From assembly GCF_025244665.1 (NCBI RefSeq), contig NZ_CP104205.1, forward strand, positions 2,477,001 through 2,541,000: DNA of 64,000 nucleotides. The letters run 5' to 3'. The notes beneath the pieces are model-generated. The model did not search any database and was not told the DNA's origin. It saw only the letters and a program-made list of their open reading frames with translations. The DNA comes from Maribacter litopenaei. GTDB taxonomy: Bacteria > Bacteroidota > Bacteroidia > Flavobacteriales > Flavobacteriaceae. Of the stretch, positions 9,301-21,035 are shown in pieces (within the stretch, counting starts at the first letter, position 1; the number at the start of each line of letters is the position of its first letter). A program made the translations under genes and the position numbers.

Positions 9301-12300
9301 GCTACCTGTAACCACGTTGATACCGCCTCCGTTTACGATGGTCTCAGAACCATCGGCCATTGGCAGGGTCACCGTGTTCCCTCCTGCAATCGATAGGTCG
9401 TTCCCGGTGATGCTCAGCGTCTGACTGTCCGTGTTGTCCAAGTAACCGCTCAAATCGGCAGTAGTGTCAGCCCCGGTTCCATTGGATAGGGTCAATGTAT
9501 TTGTGCTCAAGCTTATCTGCTGGTCGTCCGTGTTCACGAAACCGCTAAGGTCTACACTGTTTCCTCCGGTAGCTGGATTGGTCAGGGTCAACGTATTGCC
9601 GCTAAGGCTCAGATCCGTAAGCTCGTTCGTCACACTGCCATCCACTTCCGTAAAGGTATTGTTAACCACATATGGGTCGCCACTGGTTCCGCTTCCCGTT
9701 ACGCTGATGTCCGTTCCGCCATTTACTATGGTCTCCGATCCATCGGCCGTCGGCAAGGTCACCGTGTTGCCGCCAGCAATCGACAGGTCGTTCCCGGTAA
9801 TACTCAAGTTCTGATTGTCCGTATTGTCCAAATATCCACTAAGGTCTACCGTAGTGGCATCGTCGCTTAGGCTCAGTGTATTTCCACTGATGCTCAAATC
9901 CTGTATCTCATTTGTCACACTGCCGTCCACCTCTGTTCCTGTTACCACATATGGGTCGCCACTGGTTCCACTACCTGTTACCACGTTGATACCACCACCG
10001 TTCACGATGGTCTCCGATCCGTCGGCCGTTGGCAAGGTCACCGTGTTCCCTCCTGCAATCGATAGGTCGTTCCCGGTAATGCTCAATGTCCGGCTGTCCG
10101 TGTTGTCCAAGTAGCCGCTAAGATCCACCGTAGTAACATCGTCGCTCAGGCTCAGTGTATTTCCACTGATGCTCAAATCCTGTATCTCATTGGTCACACT
10201 TCCGTCCACCTCCGTAAAGGTATTGTTCACTACATATGGGTCACCGCTCGTTCCGCTTCCTGTTACGCTGATGTCCGTTCCGCCATTTACTATCGTCTCC
10301 GATCCGTCGGCCGTCGGCAGGGTTACCGTGTTCCCACCGGCAATCGATAGGTCGTTCCCGGTGATGCTCAATGTCCGGCTGTCCGTGTTGTCCAAGTAGC
10401 CGCTCAAATCGGCGGTCGTATCGGCCCCGGTTCCATTGGAAAGGGTCAACGTATTAGTGTTCAAGCTTATCTGCTGGTCGTCAGTGTTCACGAAACCGCT
10501 AAGATCCACGCTGTTTCCTCCGGTAGCTGGATTGGTCAGGGTCAACGTATTGCCGCTAAGGCTCAGATCCGTAAGCTCGTTGGTCACACTGCCATCGACC
10601 TCGGTTCCGGTCACCACATATGGGTCGCCACTGGTTCCGCTACCTGTTACCACGTTGATACCGCCTCCGTTTACTATCGTCTCAGAACCGTTGGCCGTTG
10701 GCAATGTAACCGTATTACCGCCCGTAATCGATAGGTCGTTCCCGGTGATGCTCAATGTCTGACTGTCTGTTCCTGAGTTATCTAAAGATGATAAATCTAT
10801 AGATGGATTGTTTCCTAATTCATTGGTATATGTCAATTGATTGGTTCCACTATCAAAAGACAGGGAGGTGTTGGTCTCGGCTATAGATACCGATGCAACA
10901 TTCAGGTATAATGCTCCATCAGATCCAACCCCAATGTTATTATTTGCATCGCCACTAATCAAATTCACGGATTCCGTACCTCCACCATCAGTTATTTCTA
11001 AGTTTCCTCCAGTTATACCACTACCCGTATTGTATTCGTTGGTTGCATCGTTATCATTATTGGTCGGAAAGTTTACGGACAAATCGTAATCTATTCCTGT
11101 TTGGTTTACCGTAATTGACCCATCACCTGAGGTAATATCTTGTATCTCATTGGTCACGCTACCGTCCACCTCGGTTCCGGTCACCACATATGGGTCTCCT
11201 GAGGTACCGCTACCTGTTACCACGTTGATACCGCCTCCGTTTACGATGGTCTCCGATCCATCGGCCGTTGGCAATGTTACCGTGTTGCCTCCCGTAATCG
11301 ATAGGTCATTGCCGGTAATGCTCAGCGTCTGATTGTCCGTGTTGTCCAAATAACCGCTCAAATCGGCAGTCGTATCGGCCCCGGTTCCATTGGATAGGGT
11401 CAATGTATTTGTGCTCAAGCTTATCTGCTGGTCGTCCGTGTTCACAAAACCGCTAAGGTCTACACTATTACCACCTGTCGCAGGATTGGTCAGGGTCAAG
11501 GTATTGCCGCTCAGGCTCAGATCCGTAAGCTCATTGGTAATGCTACCATCTACTTCAGTAAAAGTATTGTTCACAATATATGGGTCGCCACTGGTTCCGC
11601 TTCCCGTTACGCTTATGTCAGTTCCTCCATTTACTATAGTCTCAGATCCGTCGGCCGATGGCAAGGTAACCGTATTACCGCCTGCAATCGACAGGTCGTT
11701 CCCTGTAATGCTCAGCGTTTGGGAATCTGTGTTGTCCAAGTAACCGCTAAGGTCAATACTATTTCCATCTACTATGGCCGGAGTATTCCCCGTTAGACTC
11801 AATGTCCGGTCATCGGTATCGGTCAAAGCCGCGATGTCGGCCACAGGTACGCTTACCGTACCCCCGTCGCTGTCGGTAATGACCAGATCGGTTCCCACCA
11901 CCGCGAAGGTCGCGTTCGTCGTATTGGTGTCCGTAGCGGCGGCGATGTCCGCCAGGGCGATCGTCACCGTGTTACCGTCACTGTCCGTCAATATCAAATC
12001 CGTACCGTCCTCGGTCAAACTTGTGTTCGTGGTGTTCGTGTCCGTCAAGGCCGCGATATCGGCTACCGGTACGCTCACCGTACCACCGTCGCTGTCCGTA
12101 ATGACCAGGATCCGTGCCCACCACCGCGAAGGTCGCGTTCGTCGTATTCGTGTCCGTGGCGGCGGCGATGTCCGCCAGGGCGATCGTCACCGTGTTACCG
12201 TCACTGTCCGTCAATATAAGGTCCGTACCGTCCTCTGTCAAAGAGGTGTTCGTGGTGTTCGTGTCCGTCAAGGCCGCGATGTCCGCCACAGGTACGCTCA

Positions 12301-15300
12301 CGGTATTACCGTCGCTGTCGGTGATCACAAGGTCCGTTCCCACTACCGCAAAGGTCGCGTTCGTCGTATTCGTGTCCGTGGCGGCGGCGATGTCCGCCAG
12401 GGCGATCGTCACCGTGTTACCGTCACTGTCCGTCAATATAAGGTCCGTGCCGTCCTCGGTCAAAGAGGTGTTCGTGGTGTTCGTGTCCGCCAAGGCCGCG
12501 ATGTCCGCCACAGGTACGCTCACCGTACCCCCGTCGCTGTCGGTGATCACAAGGTCCGTTCCCACCACCGCGAAGGTCGCGTTCGTGGTATTCGTGTCCG
12601 TGGCCGCCGCCAAAGCTGCTAAAGAAACGGATAAGATAGTACCGTCAGAATCCTCAAGTTCCAGATTGGAACCATTTATTTCAAGTCTACTATTAGTAGT
12701 ATTGGTATCAATATTTGCCAAAGGTACGCTCACCGTACCACCGTCGCTGTCCGTAATGACCAGATCCGTGCCCACCACCGCGAAGGTCGCGTTCGTGGTA
12801 TTGGTGTCCGTGGCAGCGGCGATGTCCGCCAGGGCGATCGTCACCGTGTTACCGTCACTGTCCGTCAATATAAGGTCCGTACCGTCCTCTGTCAAAGAGG
12901 TGTTCGTGGTGTTCGTGTCCGTCAAGGCCGCGATGTCCGCCACAGGTACGCTCACGGTATTACCGTCGCTGTCGGTGATCACAAGGTCCGTTCCCACTAC
13001 CGCAAAGGTCGCGTTGGTCGTATTCGTGTCCGTGGCGGCGGCGATGTCCGCCAGGGCGATCGTCACCGTGTTACCGTCACTGTCCGTCAATATCAAATCC
13101 GTACCGTCCTCGGTCAAAGAGGTGTTCGTGGTGTTCGTGTCCGTCAAGGCCGCGATATCGGCTACCGGTACGCTCACCGTACCACCGTCGCTGTCCGTAA
13201 TGACCAGATCCGTGCCCACCACCGCGAAGGTCGCGTTCGTGGTATTGGTGTCCGTGGCCGCGGCGATGTCCGCCAGGGCGATCGTCACCGTGTTACCGTC
13301 ACTGTCCGTCAATATAAGGTCCGTACCGTCCTCTGTCAAAGAGGTGTTCGTGGTGTTCGTGTCCGTCAAGGCCGCGATGTCCGCCAGGGCGATCGTCACC
13401 GTGTTACCGTCACTGTCCGTCAATATAAGGTCCGTGCCGTCCTCGGTCAAAGAGGTGTTCGTGGTGTTCGTGTCCGCCAAGGCCGCGATGTCCGCCACAG
13501 GTACGCTCACCGTACCCCCGTCGCTGTCGGGTGATCACAAGGTCTGTTCCCACCACCGCGAAGGTCGCGTTCGTGGTATTCGTGTCCGTGGCCGCCGCCA
13601 AAGCTGCTAAAGAAACGGATAAGATAGTACCGTCAGAATCCTCAAGTTCCAGATTGGAACCATTTATTTCAAGTCTACTATTAGTAGTATTGGTATCAAT
13701 ATTTGCCAAAGGTACGCTCACCGTACCACCGTCGCTGTCCGTAATGACCAGATCCGTGCCCACCACCGCGAAGGTCGCGTTCGTGGTATTGGTGTCCGTG
13801 GCAGCGGCGATGTCCGCCAGGGCGATCGTCACCGTGTTACCGTCACTGTCCGTCAATATAAGGTCCGTACCGTCCTCTGTCAAAGAGGTGTTCGTGGTGT
13901 TCGTGTCCGTCAAGGCCGCGATGTCCGCCACAGGTACGCTCACGGTATTACCGTCGCTGTCGGTGATCACAAGGTCCGTTCCCACTACCGCAAAGGTCGC
14001 GTTGGTCGTATTCGTGTCCGTGGCGGCGGCGATGTCCGCCAGGGCGATCGTCACCGTGTTACCGTCACTGTCCGTCAATATCAAATCCGTACCGTCCTCG
14101 GTCAAAGAGGTGTTCGTGGTGTTCGTGTCCGTCAAGGCCGCGATATCGGCTACCGGTACGCTCACCGTACCACCGTCGCTGTCCGTAATGACCAGATCCG
14201 TGCCCACCACCGCGAAGGTCGCGTTCGTGGTATTGGTGTCCGTGGCCGCGGCGATGTCCGCCAGGGCGATCGTCACCGTGTTACCGTCACTGTCCGTCAA
14301 TATAAGGTCCGTACCGTCCTCTGTCAAAGAGGTGTTCAGTGGTGTTCGTGTCCGTCAAGGCCGCGATGTCCGCCAGGGCGATCGTCACCGTGTTACCGTC
14401 ACTGTCCGTCAATATAAGGTCCGTGCCGTCCTCGGTCAAAGAGGTGTTCGTGGTGTTCGTGTCCGCCAAGGCCGCGATGTCCGCCACAGGTACGCTCACC
14501 GTACCCCCGTCGCTGTCGGTGATCACAAGGTCCGTTCCCACCACCGCGAAGGTCGCGTTCGTGGTATTCGTGTCCGTGGCCGCCGCCAAAGCTGCTAAAG
14601 AAACGGATAAGATAGTACCGTCAGAATCCTCAAGTTCCAGATTGGAACCATTTATTTCAAGTCTACTATTAGTAGTATTGGTATCAATATTTGCCACAGG
14701 TACGCTCACGGTGTTCCCGTCGCTGTCGGTGATGACCAGATCCGTGCCCACCACCGCGAAGGTCGCGTTCGTGGTATTGGTGTCCGTGGCAGCGGCGATG
14801 TCCGCCAGGGCGATCGTCACCGTGTTACCGTCACTGTCCGTCAATATAAGGTCCGTACCGTCCTCTGTCAAAGAGGTGTTCGTGGTGTTCGTGTCCGTCA
14901 AGGCCGCGATATCGGCCACAGGTACGCTCACGGTATTACCGTCGCTGTCGGTGATCACAAGATCCGTACCCACTACCGCAAAGGTCGCGTTGGTCGTATT
15001 CGTGTCCGTGGCAGCGGCGATGTCCGCCAGGGCGATCGTCACCGTGTTACCGTCACTGTCCGTCAATATAAGGTCCGTACCGTCCTCTGTCAAAGAGGTG
15101 TTCGTGGTGTTCGTATCGGTCAAGGCCGCGATGTCGGCCACAGGTACGCTCACGGTATTACCGTCGCTGTCCGTAATGACCAAATCCGTACCCACCACCG
15201 CGAAGGTCGCGTTGGTCGTATTCGTGTCCGTGGCAGCGGCGATGTCCGCCAGGGCGATCGTCACCGTGTTACCGTCACTGTCCGTCAATATCAAATCCGT

Positions 15301-16485
15301 ACCGTCCTCGGTCAAAGAGGTGTTGGTCGTGTTCGTATCGGTCAAGGCCGCGATGTCGGCCACAGGTACGCTCACGGTGTTCCCGTCGCTGTCGGTGATG
15401 ACCAGATCCGTGCCCACTACCGCAAAGGTCGCGTTGGTCGTATTCGTGTCCGTGGCAGCGGCGATGTCCGCCAGGGCGATCGTCACCGTGTTACCGTCAC
15501 TGTCCGTCAATATAAGGTCCGTACCGTCCTCTGTCAAAGAGGTGTTCGTGGTGTTCGTATCGGTCAAGGCCGCGATATCGGCCACAGGTACGCTCACGGT
15601 GTTCCCGTCGCTGTCGGTGATGACAAGATCCGTACCCACTACCGCAAAGGTCGCGTTGGTCGTATTCGTGTCCGTGGCAGCGGCGATGTCCGCCAGGGCT
15701 ATCGTTACCGTGTTACCGTCACTGTCCGTCAATATAAGGTCCGTACCGTCCTCCGTAAGGCTGGTGTTGGTCGTGTTCGTATCGGTCAAGGCCGCGATGT
15801 CGGCCACAGGTACGCTCACGGTATTACCGTCGCTGTCCGTAATGACCAAATCCGTACCCACCACCGCGAAGGTCGCGTTGGTCGTATTCGTGTCCGTGGC
15901 AGCGGCGATGTCCGCCAGGGCGATCGTCACCGTGTTACCGTCACTGTCCGTCAATATAAGGTCCGTACCGTCCTCGGTCAAAGAGGTGTTGGTCGTGTTC
16001 GTATCGGTCAAGGCCGCTATTTGGGCCAAAGGAATACCTACCATATTACCGTCTGAATCTACCATGACCAAATCTGTACCCATCACCAAAAAGGCATTAT
16101 TGGTGGTGTTCGTGTCCGTAGCGGCGGCGATGTCCGCCAAGGCGATCGTCACCGTGTTACCGTCACTATCGGTCAATATCAAATTGGTACCATCTTCAGT
16201 AAAACTGGCATTGGTCGTATTATTATCAGTGGAGGTCAATTCCCAGGAATCGCCATCCCAGAAAAAGATAGTCCCGGTATTCGTATTCACGTACAAATCA
16301 CCTAGATCTGCCCCACTCGGAGTGATAGCCCCTGCGGCGGTAACTGCGGTACCTTGCAATACCTCACAATTACACTGATCTTCCAATGTTACGGTCGTTT
16401 GTGCGAACGTGAATCCGGATAACAATAAAAATATCCATAAAATTCTTTTATCCATCACCTTATATTTACTTAAGTACTTTGTCAT
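6385..16485 (-). CDS. Giant repeat-rich secreted surface protein, about 3365 aa (three frame breaks)
   Basis: The start at 16485 (MTKYLSKYKV) gives a charged n-region before ILWIFLLLSGFTFAQ; an alternative start, MDKRILW, lies at 16455. After the signal come about 70 residues with DLGDLYVNTNTGTIFFW, then about forty alternating 37-aa units ending in TDSDGNTVTIALADIAAATD-like or TDSDGNTVSVPVADIAALTD-like sequence. Next is a longer repeat array (LSGYLDNTDNQTLSITGND, GSGTSGDPYVV, TEVDGSVTNEIQ) and a unique C-terminal domain of about 170 aa containing RIFYPPSIAIDASV, TELYYYVTYADPAVLNIDL and NSLINVVFVVK. The D-x-D-G motifs suggest calcium binding. I see no type A or type B sorting domain. Extra single bases near 12109, 13531 and 14338 break the frame; removing them gives an exact open frame. 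Function is unknown; adhesion or biofilm matrix is an inference. The next gene is a type B CTD adhesin 21 bases on. Confidence 0.85.
6950..11760 (-). repeat. C-terminal-half repeat array of the giant protein
   Basis: Many imperfect copies of a module reading (on the minus strand) LDNTDNQTLSITGND, LSIAGGNTVTLPTADGSET, then GSGTSGDPYVV and EVDGSVTNE, alternating with LSISGNTLSLSDD or LTLTNPATGGNSVDLSGF segments. Module order varies, as expected from unequal recombination within the array. A non-repeated island lies near 10770-11100. Confidence 0.85.
8280..9245 (-). repeat. 483-bp in-frame tandem duplication (two copies)
   Basis: 8280-8762 and 8763-9245 are nearly identical by reading, with only a few base differences (for example CCGTCCACC against CCGTCAACC). 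The unit is 161 codons, so the duplication keeps the frame. This is a recent expansion nested in the larger array. Confidence 0.8.
11800..16200 (-). repeat. 37-aa (111-bp) units in 222-bp pairs, N-terminal half of the giant protein
   Basis: Two alternating 37-residue units form a 74-residue pair. Successive copies of one site (for example TGTCCGTGGC at 12151 and 12373) are 222 bases apart. A third unit type, containing RLEINGSNLELEDSDGT, occurs three times. Copies are close to identical in DNA and richer in G+C than neighbouring genes. Confidence 0.9.
12603..14578 (-). repeat. Long tandem duplication of about 987 bp, two copies
   Basis: 12603-13590 and 13591-14578 read as the same sequence. 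Each carries the RLEINGSNLELEDSDG unit followed by the same order of 37-aa variants. Each copy is 988 bases with one probable extra base (near 13531 and near 14338), so the true unit is likely 987 bases, 329 codons. The next downstream unit (from 14579) starts the same way but soon differs. Confidence 0.8.
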
Positions 16486-16579
16486 TTTATGATTGACCTG
16501 GTTATAATTGTCGTTCAAATCCATAGTTGGTCGGTATTCCATTTCAACCGCAGACAGACCACGGCATATTAATTCCTTA

Positions 16580-16587
16580 CAAAATTA
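16580..16587 (-). promoter_or_regulatory. Candidate -7 element upstream of the giant gene
   Basis: The minus strand reads TAATTTTG, a match to TAnnTTTG, about 95 bases before the start at 16485. No convincing -33 TTG lies at the right distance, so this is weak. The rest of 16486-16784 shows no gene. Confidence 0.3.
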
Positions 16588-16784
16588 GATTTAAGCCCAG
16601 CCTAGTGAAATATTTGTTGTGTAAGTGGAATTTCACACGGTCTAGCTCTTGAAAAATGAGGTTATGTCTTTCCAAAATGCTAAAAAAAAGATGAGTCCTT
16701 TATCGATTAGCCCAATATTCACAGTACTTTGAAAAGGGCCATATGTAATCCAAAAACTACATTATTAAAAACAAAATTCAACGG

Positions 16785-19700
16785 TTAGTTCTTTTTTACC
16801 CTGTAGGTAATTCGACGGTTTGTTATGACCTTATTTACCCTAATATTTAAGATGGCAGGAGAAGAAGTTTCCAGCGAACAGACATAACCGTAATTAGAGA
16901 CTATTACCCTGTATTGACTATTATGATCTGATGGACTTGGGTTTGTAATGGTTAGATTGTCCGAATCAGTACCGCTATAAATTCCAGTATCGGACAAATC
17001 TACCCATGAAGTTCCATTAAAAAATTGCCATTGGTAGGTGTCCACATTACTAGCAGTAACAATGAAATCTGCCGTACATCCTGGACAAACCGTTACGTCA
17101 ATAGGGCTTGAAGCAATGGCAGGTGCCGTCGTTGCTTCCAAGAAATCATATGTTGTGTTTGAATTACCATCTACAGGTTGAGAATAGCTGGCAGCTAATA
17201 CAGCTCCATTGGAACCTACCGAAGGATTTCCAGTACCGTACATACCATTACCATCGGCATCGGTTCCTGCTACCCCATAAGCCTCATCGGCATCATTGCA
17301 AGAATCACCATCACTATCAATATCTAAACTGTTTATAGCTCCATCCCCATCCAGATCACTGCAAAGCGGAAGCAACAATCTAGCGGAATTAAGGGACGAA
17401 TTAATCAGACTTGTATAGGTAATACTAATTTCACTGATGGGCATGTTGGCCATGATATCAAAAGTAGAAAACGGAGCAGCACCTAAGGTTCCACTACTAG
17501 CGACCCGGTAATGCTTACCGTATTTCCATTCACAGTAACTTCAGCATCGGAACTGCTATTTAATTGCCATATGAAACCTACAGGCGCACCTACTGCTGTA
17601 ATTACAATTGAATCAGATTGATTGATGTTACTATTACCAAAACCATTGGAAGCAACCACTTGGACCAATTCTCGATTGGAATAGAGTATATTGGAGGTTA
17701 GGCCCTGATTGGTTGTAATTGAATTGAGTTCCATTCTTAAGGTTTGGAATTCAGCTCCCAACTGTTCTCCTTCAATGTTTACCGAAGTAGCCCCATTAAG
17801 TGCTACTGGAGACTGAAAAGTAAGGGTATTGGAGAATGAATTCCCATCGCTTGCCATGGAAACCATAAAGTCAGGATCACCGGGATCAAGTTGTGATGCA
17901 CCGGAAATTCCACTTAAGTCAGGATACTGTGTACTACATTCCTCCGTGTCGTAAATCCCGTCATTATCGTCATCCAAATCACAATAATCACCTACTCCGT
18001 CAGAATCCGTATCTACATAAGCAGGATTTAATGAATTACAGGTGCTACATTCGGTTGCCTGTAATAAAGGGTCATCACTTGTCCCCCCACCTTGTCCTCC
18101 AGAAACAATTAGAGGAACCCCATTTGCATCCACTCCTCCGGACAGGGAACCGTCAGGATTAAGGCTTGAGAAATTTATCTGTGAGTTGGAAATAGCTCCT
18201 TCTAATGCATCCGGACAACCATCACCATCACTGTCCAAGTCTAGAGAATTCACGATACCATCATTATCAATATCGTTATCCACGGAAGTGCATTGTTCAT
18301 ATACTGCGATATTGTCCACAAAAAACTCGTGATGCGAATCCACAGCCGAGGAACCTTCGAACAAGAGAGTTGATGTAGTGGCAGTAGCCGTAAAGGTCAA
18401 TGTTCTATTAACCATTATATTACTTCCTCCATTGGTTGACTCAATATTTGTTGAGGTATCTGAATACAACTGGTTTCCGGCAGCCAGCACCCTAAAATTG
18501 GAGGTGTTTGGAAAGGCTGTGTTAACACCTAAATCAAAACTTACGGTATAGGTGGTACCTATTACTGTTGTAAGGTCTTGTGCGAATGTACTTGTGGCGG
18601 CCGAATAGTCCTCGAACAAAGCCCTGTCGTTTGTAGGTTCTTGCCACTGATTCCCTGTGCGCGTCCATCCGTCATAATAAAATGATTCGAAGTCTCCATT
18701 ATATACCAAGTTTGCCACCGAAGTTGTTGAAAGGATCGAGAATGGCATTTGTTGTTTGGCAATGCTAGGTCCTTGATAAAGTACCTGTAAAGTCTGCCCT
18801 CCACCATTTTCATAATATGTTATCTCAATGTCATGAAGGCCTACCGATAAACTAATGGGACTACTAGAAACCTCCACTGCTCCGTGATCGCCATCATTAT
18901 CAACCACCTCGACCCCATCGATAAACAGCTTGGAGCCATCATCGGAATTTGTGAAGAAAGTATAGTTTCCGGATGTCGTAATATCGATTTGACCTCTATA
19001 TCTTATGGAGAATGAGTCCGTATCACCTGGGTCAACATTATTCTGAAGAGCGGCCACATCAAAATTGGAAACATACCCAGTGGCCAGTGCTCCACTATTA
19101 GGAATATTGTCCACAGTGTTCCCGGAAGGTACCAAATCATAAAATTCATAAAACAATGAATTAGCTACCGAACAATCAGGGTTTTCATCACTGTCCAAGA
19201 TTCCGTCATTATCATCGTCCAAATCCACTGTATCCGCGTATCCATCACCATCTGAATCATTTACTACGGTCAACAATCCAAAATCTGATATGACCTGGGC
19301 ACAGCTTGATCCACTTTCAGATACCAAAACCCTGTAGCGGTTACCATCATCTGAAAAACTAACATTATTTATGGTCACAGAAGCACCTGTCGCCCCAGCA
19401 ATATCGTTGTAGCTTGCTCCATTATCCATACTTACTTGCCACTGAAATAACAAATTACTACCTGTTGCACCTGCGTTGAAAGTCGCGTTATTTCCCTCTA
19501 TAATCGATTGATCAGCAGGTTGAGAAGTGATGGTGGATCCTTGTGTAATATTGATAGTAGTACTTGCGGAAACATTTACCGTGGGGTCGCCGGGCATCCC
19601 TCCATATTCCACAACATATCCCTTGGGTTGGTATGCTCCCGAGCCTGCTCCCGTATTACTCAAATCATTCCAAGATCCATCGATACCTGTTCCATTAGCT

Positions 19701-20908
19701 GTAATATGCGCATAGTCCTCGTCTCCAGATTGATTTGGTTCCCCTGTATTCCAAAAGGCATAGTTGGGTGTAGAACCATTTGCTAACCCGTTCCAAAAAA
19801 TCGTACCCGTTTCCGATCCTGTAACCCAACGCCATTCCCCTTCCACAGCGGCATCGCTACCACCAATCCAACCAGCACCTGAAATTTGAGAACCTGCAAA
19901 ATTAGATTCTTCGGCAGAAGTTAGGGTTGCCAAGTAACCTTGCAATCCAAAATACGTTGATAAAGCTGCCTTGTCCCTAGCACTTGTCCAAGTAATACCG
20001 ATATCCGAGAAAAATTGATAATAGTGACCAGTATCAGGAAGAAAATAGGCGTCACCAACGATAATCGAAAAATCCCTGCTTCCGTAAGCACTAAGTGAAC
20101 TATTTGAATACTCCACTGCTAAAACGGCATTTTCGAACTCTGTGGATGTCGCCGGCCCGGTTAAGACCAAGCGCCCTTCACTGGCAATCCAACTGGAAGT
20201 AATAGCAGGATGTGTACCCGTCAACGTCAAAAGATCCTCACCATCCACATAGCCATTGGAAACCTGTATCGAAACTTCCTGAATAGTTGGGTCATCTGGA
20301 TCAGTAATACTTATTGTTTCAACAACGGGTAATGAGGTTCCCGGGCAAAAATCTTGATTCCCAGTTGCGGTCACTACCGGGGGTTGATCCTCAATCCGAA
20401 ATGTGATATTATCAATGGCTATACTTTCGCCCGCATCCCAGTCATTGGAACTACTCCTAAAACGAATAGCCGATTGATTTGATTTTTGATTATTACTTAA
20501 TGTATACGTAACTGTCCCAGTAGTCGAAATTTGGAGTGTGGTAATGTTCTGCCAGTTATTAGATGTTGAATTATATAGATAAACCCTCAATCTTTCATTT
20601 CCTCTACTGGTAGCGTCATAATCAAACGTCAACACTACATCCTTGGTGATTCCGCTTAGATCTACCCCTCTCGAAATTTCATCATTTCTGTTGATCCTAT
20701 CAAAAACTAGTTCTCCGTAACTTACGTAAATATTCCCGCCGGTAGCCCCGCCACCGTTGACATCGATTTCTGTCCAATCATTTGAAAAATTAGAGTTACC
20801 ATCATTATTGTTGTAGGCATTGTTGGAAAATGCATCCATGTAGACCTGCTGGGCAGATACCATACCAGCGTAAAAAAATAATAAGAAAGCGTACCTAAAA
20901 AATTTCAT
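16785..20908 (-). CDS. Multidomain surface protein with C-type lectin and PA14 domains (one frame break)
   Basis: Repaired product is about 1374 aa. Domains by eye: signal peptide (MKFFRYAFLLFFYAGMVSAQ); an N-terminal jelly-roll-like domain to about residue 165 (AIDNITF near its end); a C-type lectin fold at about 290-435 (GHYYQFFSDIGITWTSARD, WIGGSDA, FWNTGEPNQ, WNDLS); an Ig-like domain (ITSQPADQSIIEGNNATF); TSP3 calcium repeats; a PA14-type carbohydrate-binding domain at about 590-720 (YRGQIDITTSGNYTFFTNSD, KLFIDGVEVVD); a second jelly-roll-like region; more TSP3 repeats; an Ig-like domain near the C-terminus; and the tail VITNRRITYRVKKN. Carbohydrate binding at the cell surface is the likely role. 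The frame breaks near 17502, where a base is missing in a GGACCC context. No type A or B CTD is recognised. Confidence 0.85.
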
Positions 20909-21035
20909 TTACCCCAAATACTTCGGACAAGGGCAATATTAGATATAGGTGCGAGAAGGAACTAATTATTGTTGTCAATGACGCTCTACATATAGTGAAA
21001 TGTAAAATTCCTACTATCAGGATACCTGAAAGGCC

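Noticed and set aside
6815-11743. Plus-strand open frames of 60-140 codons in the second repeat array
   Set aside because: Same cause: antisense shadows of repeats, themselves repetitive and low in complexity.
11800-16200. CRISPR array
   Set aside because: Repeats are 111 or 222 bases, contiguous, coding and without unique spacers; no cas genes are nearby.
11774-16378. Long plus-strand open frames (up to about 680 codons) across the giant gene
   Set aside because: They mirror the repeat in antisense; without stops in one unit, all units are open. They have no signal peptide, start context or known domain.
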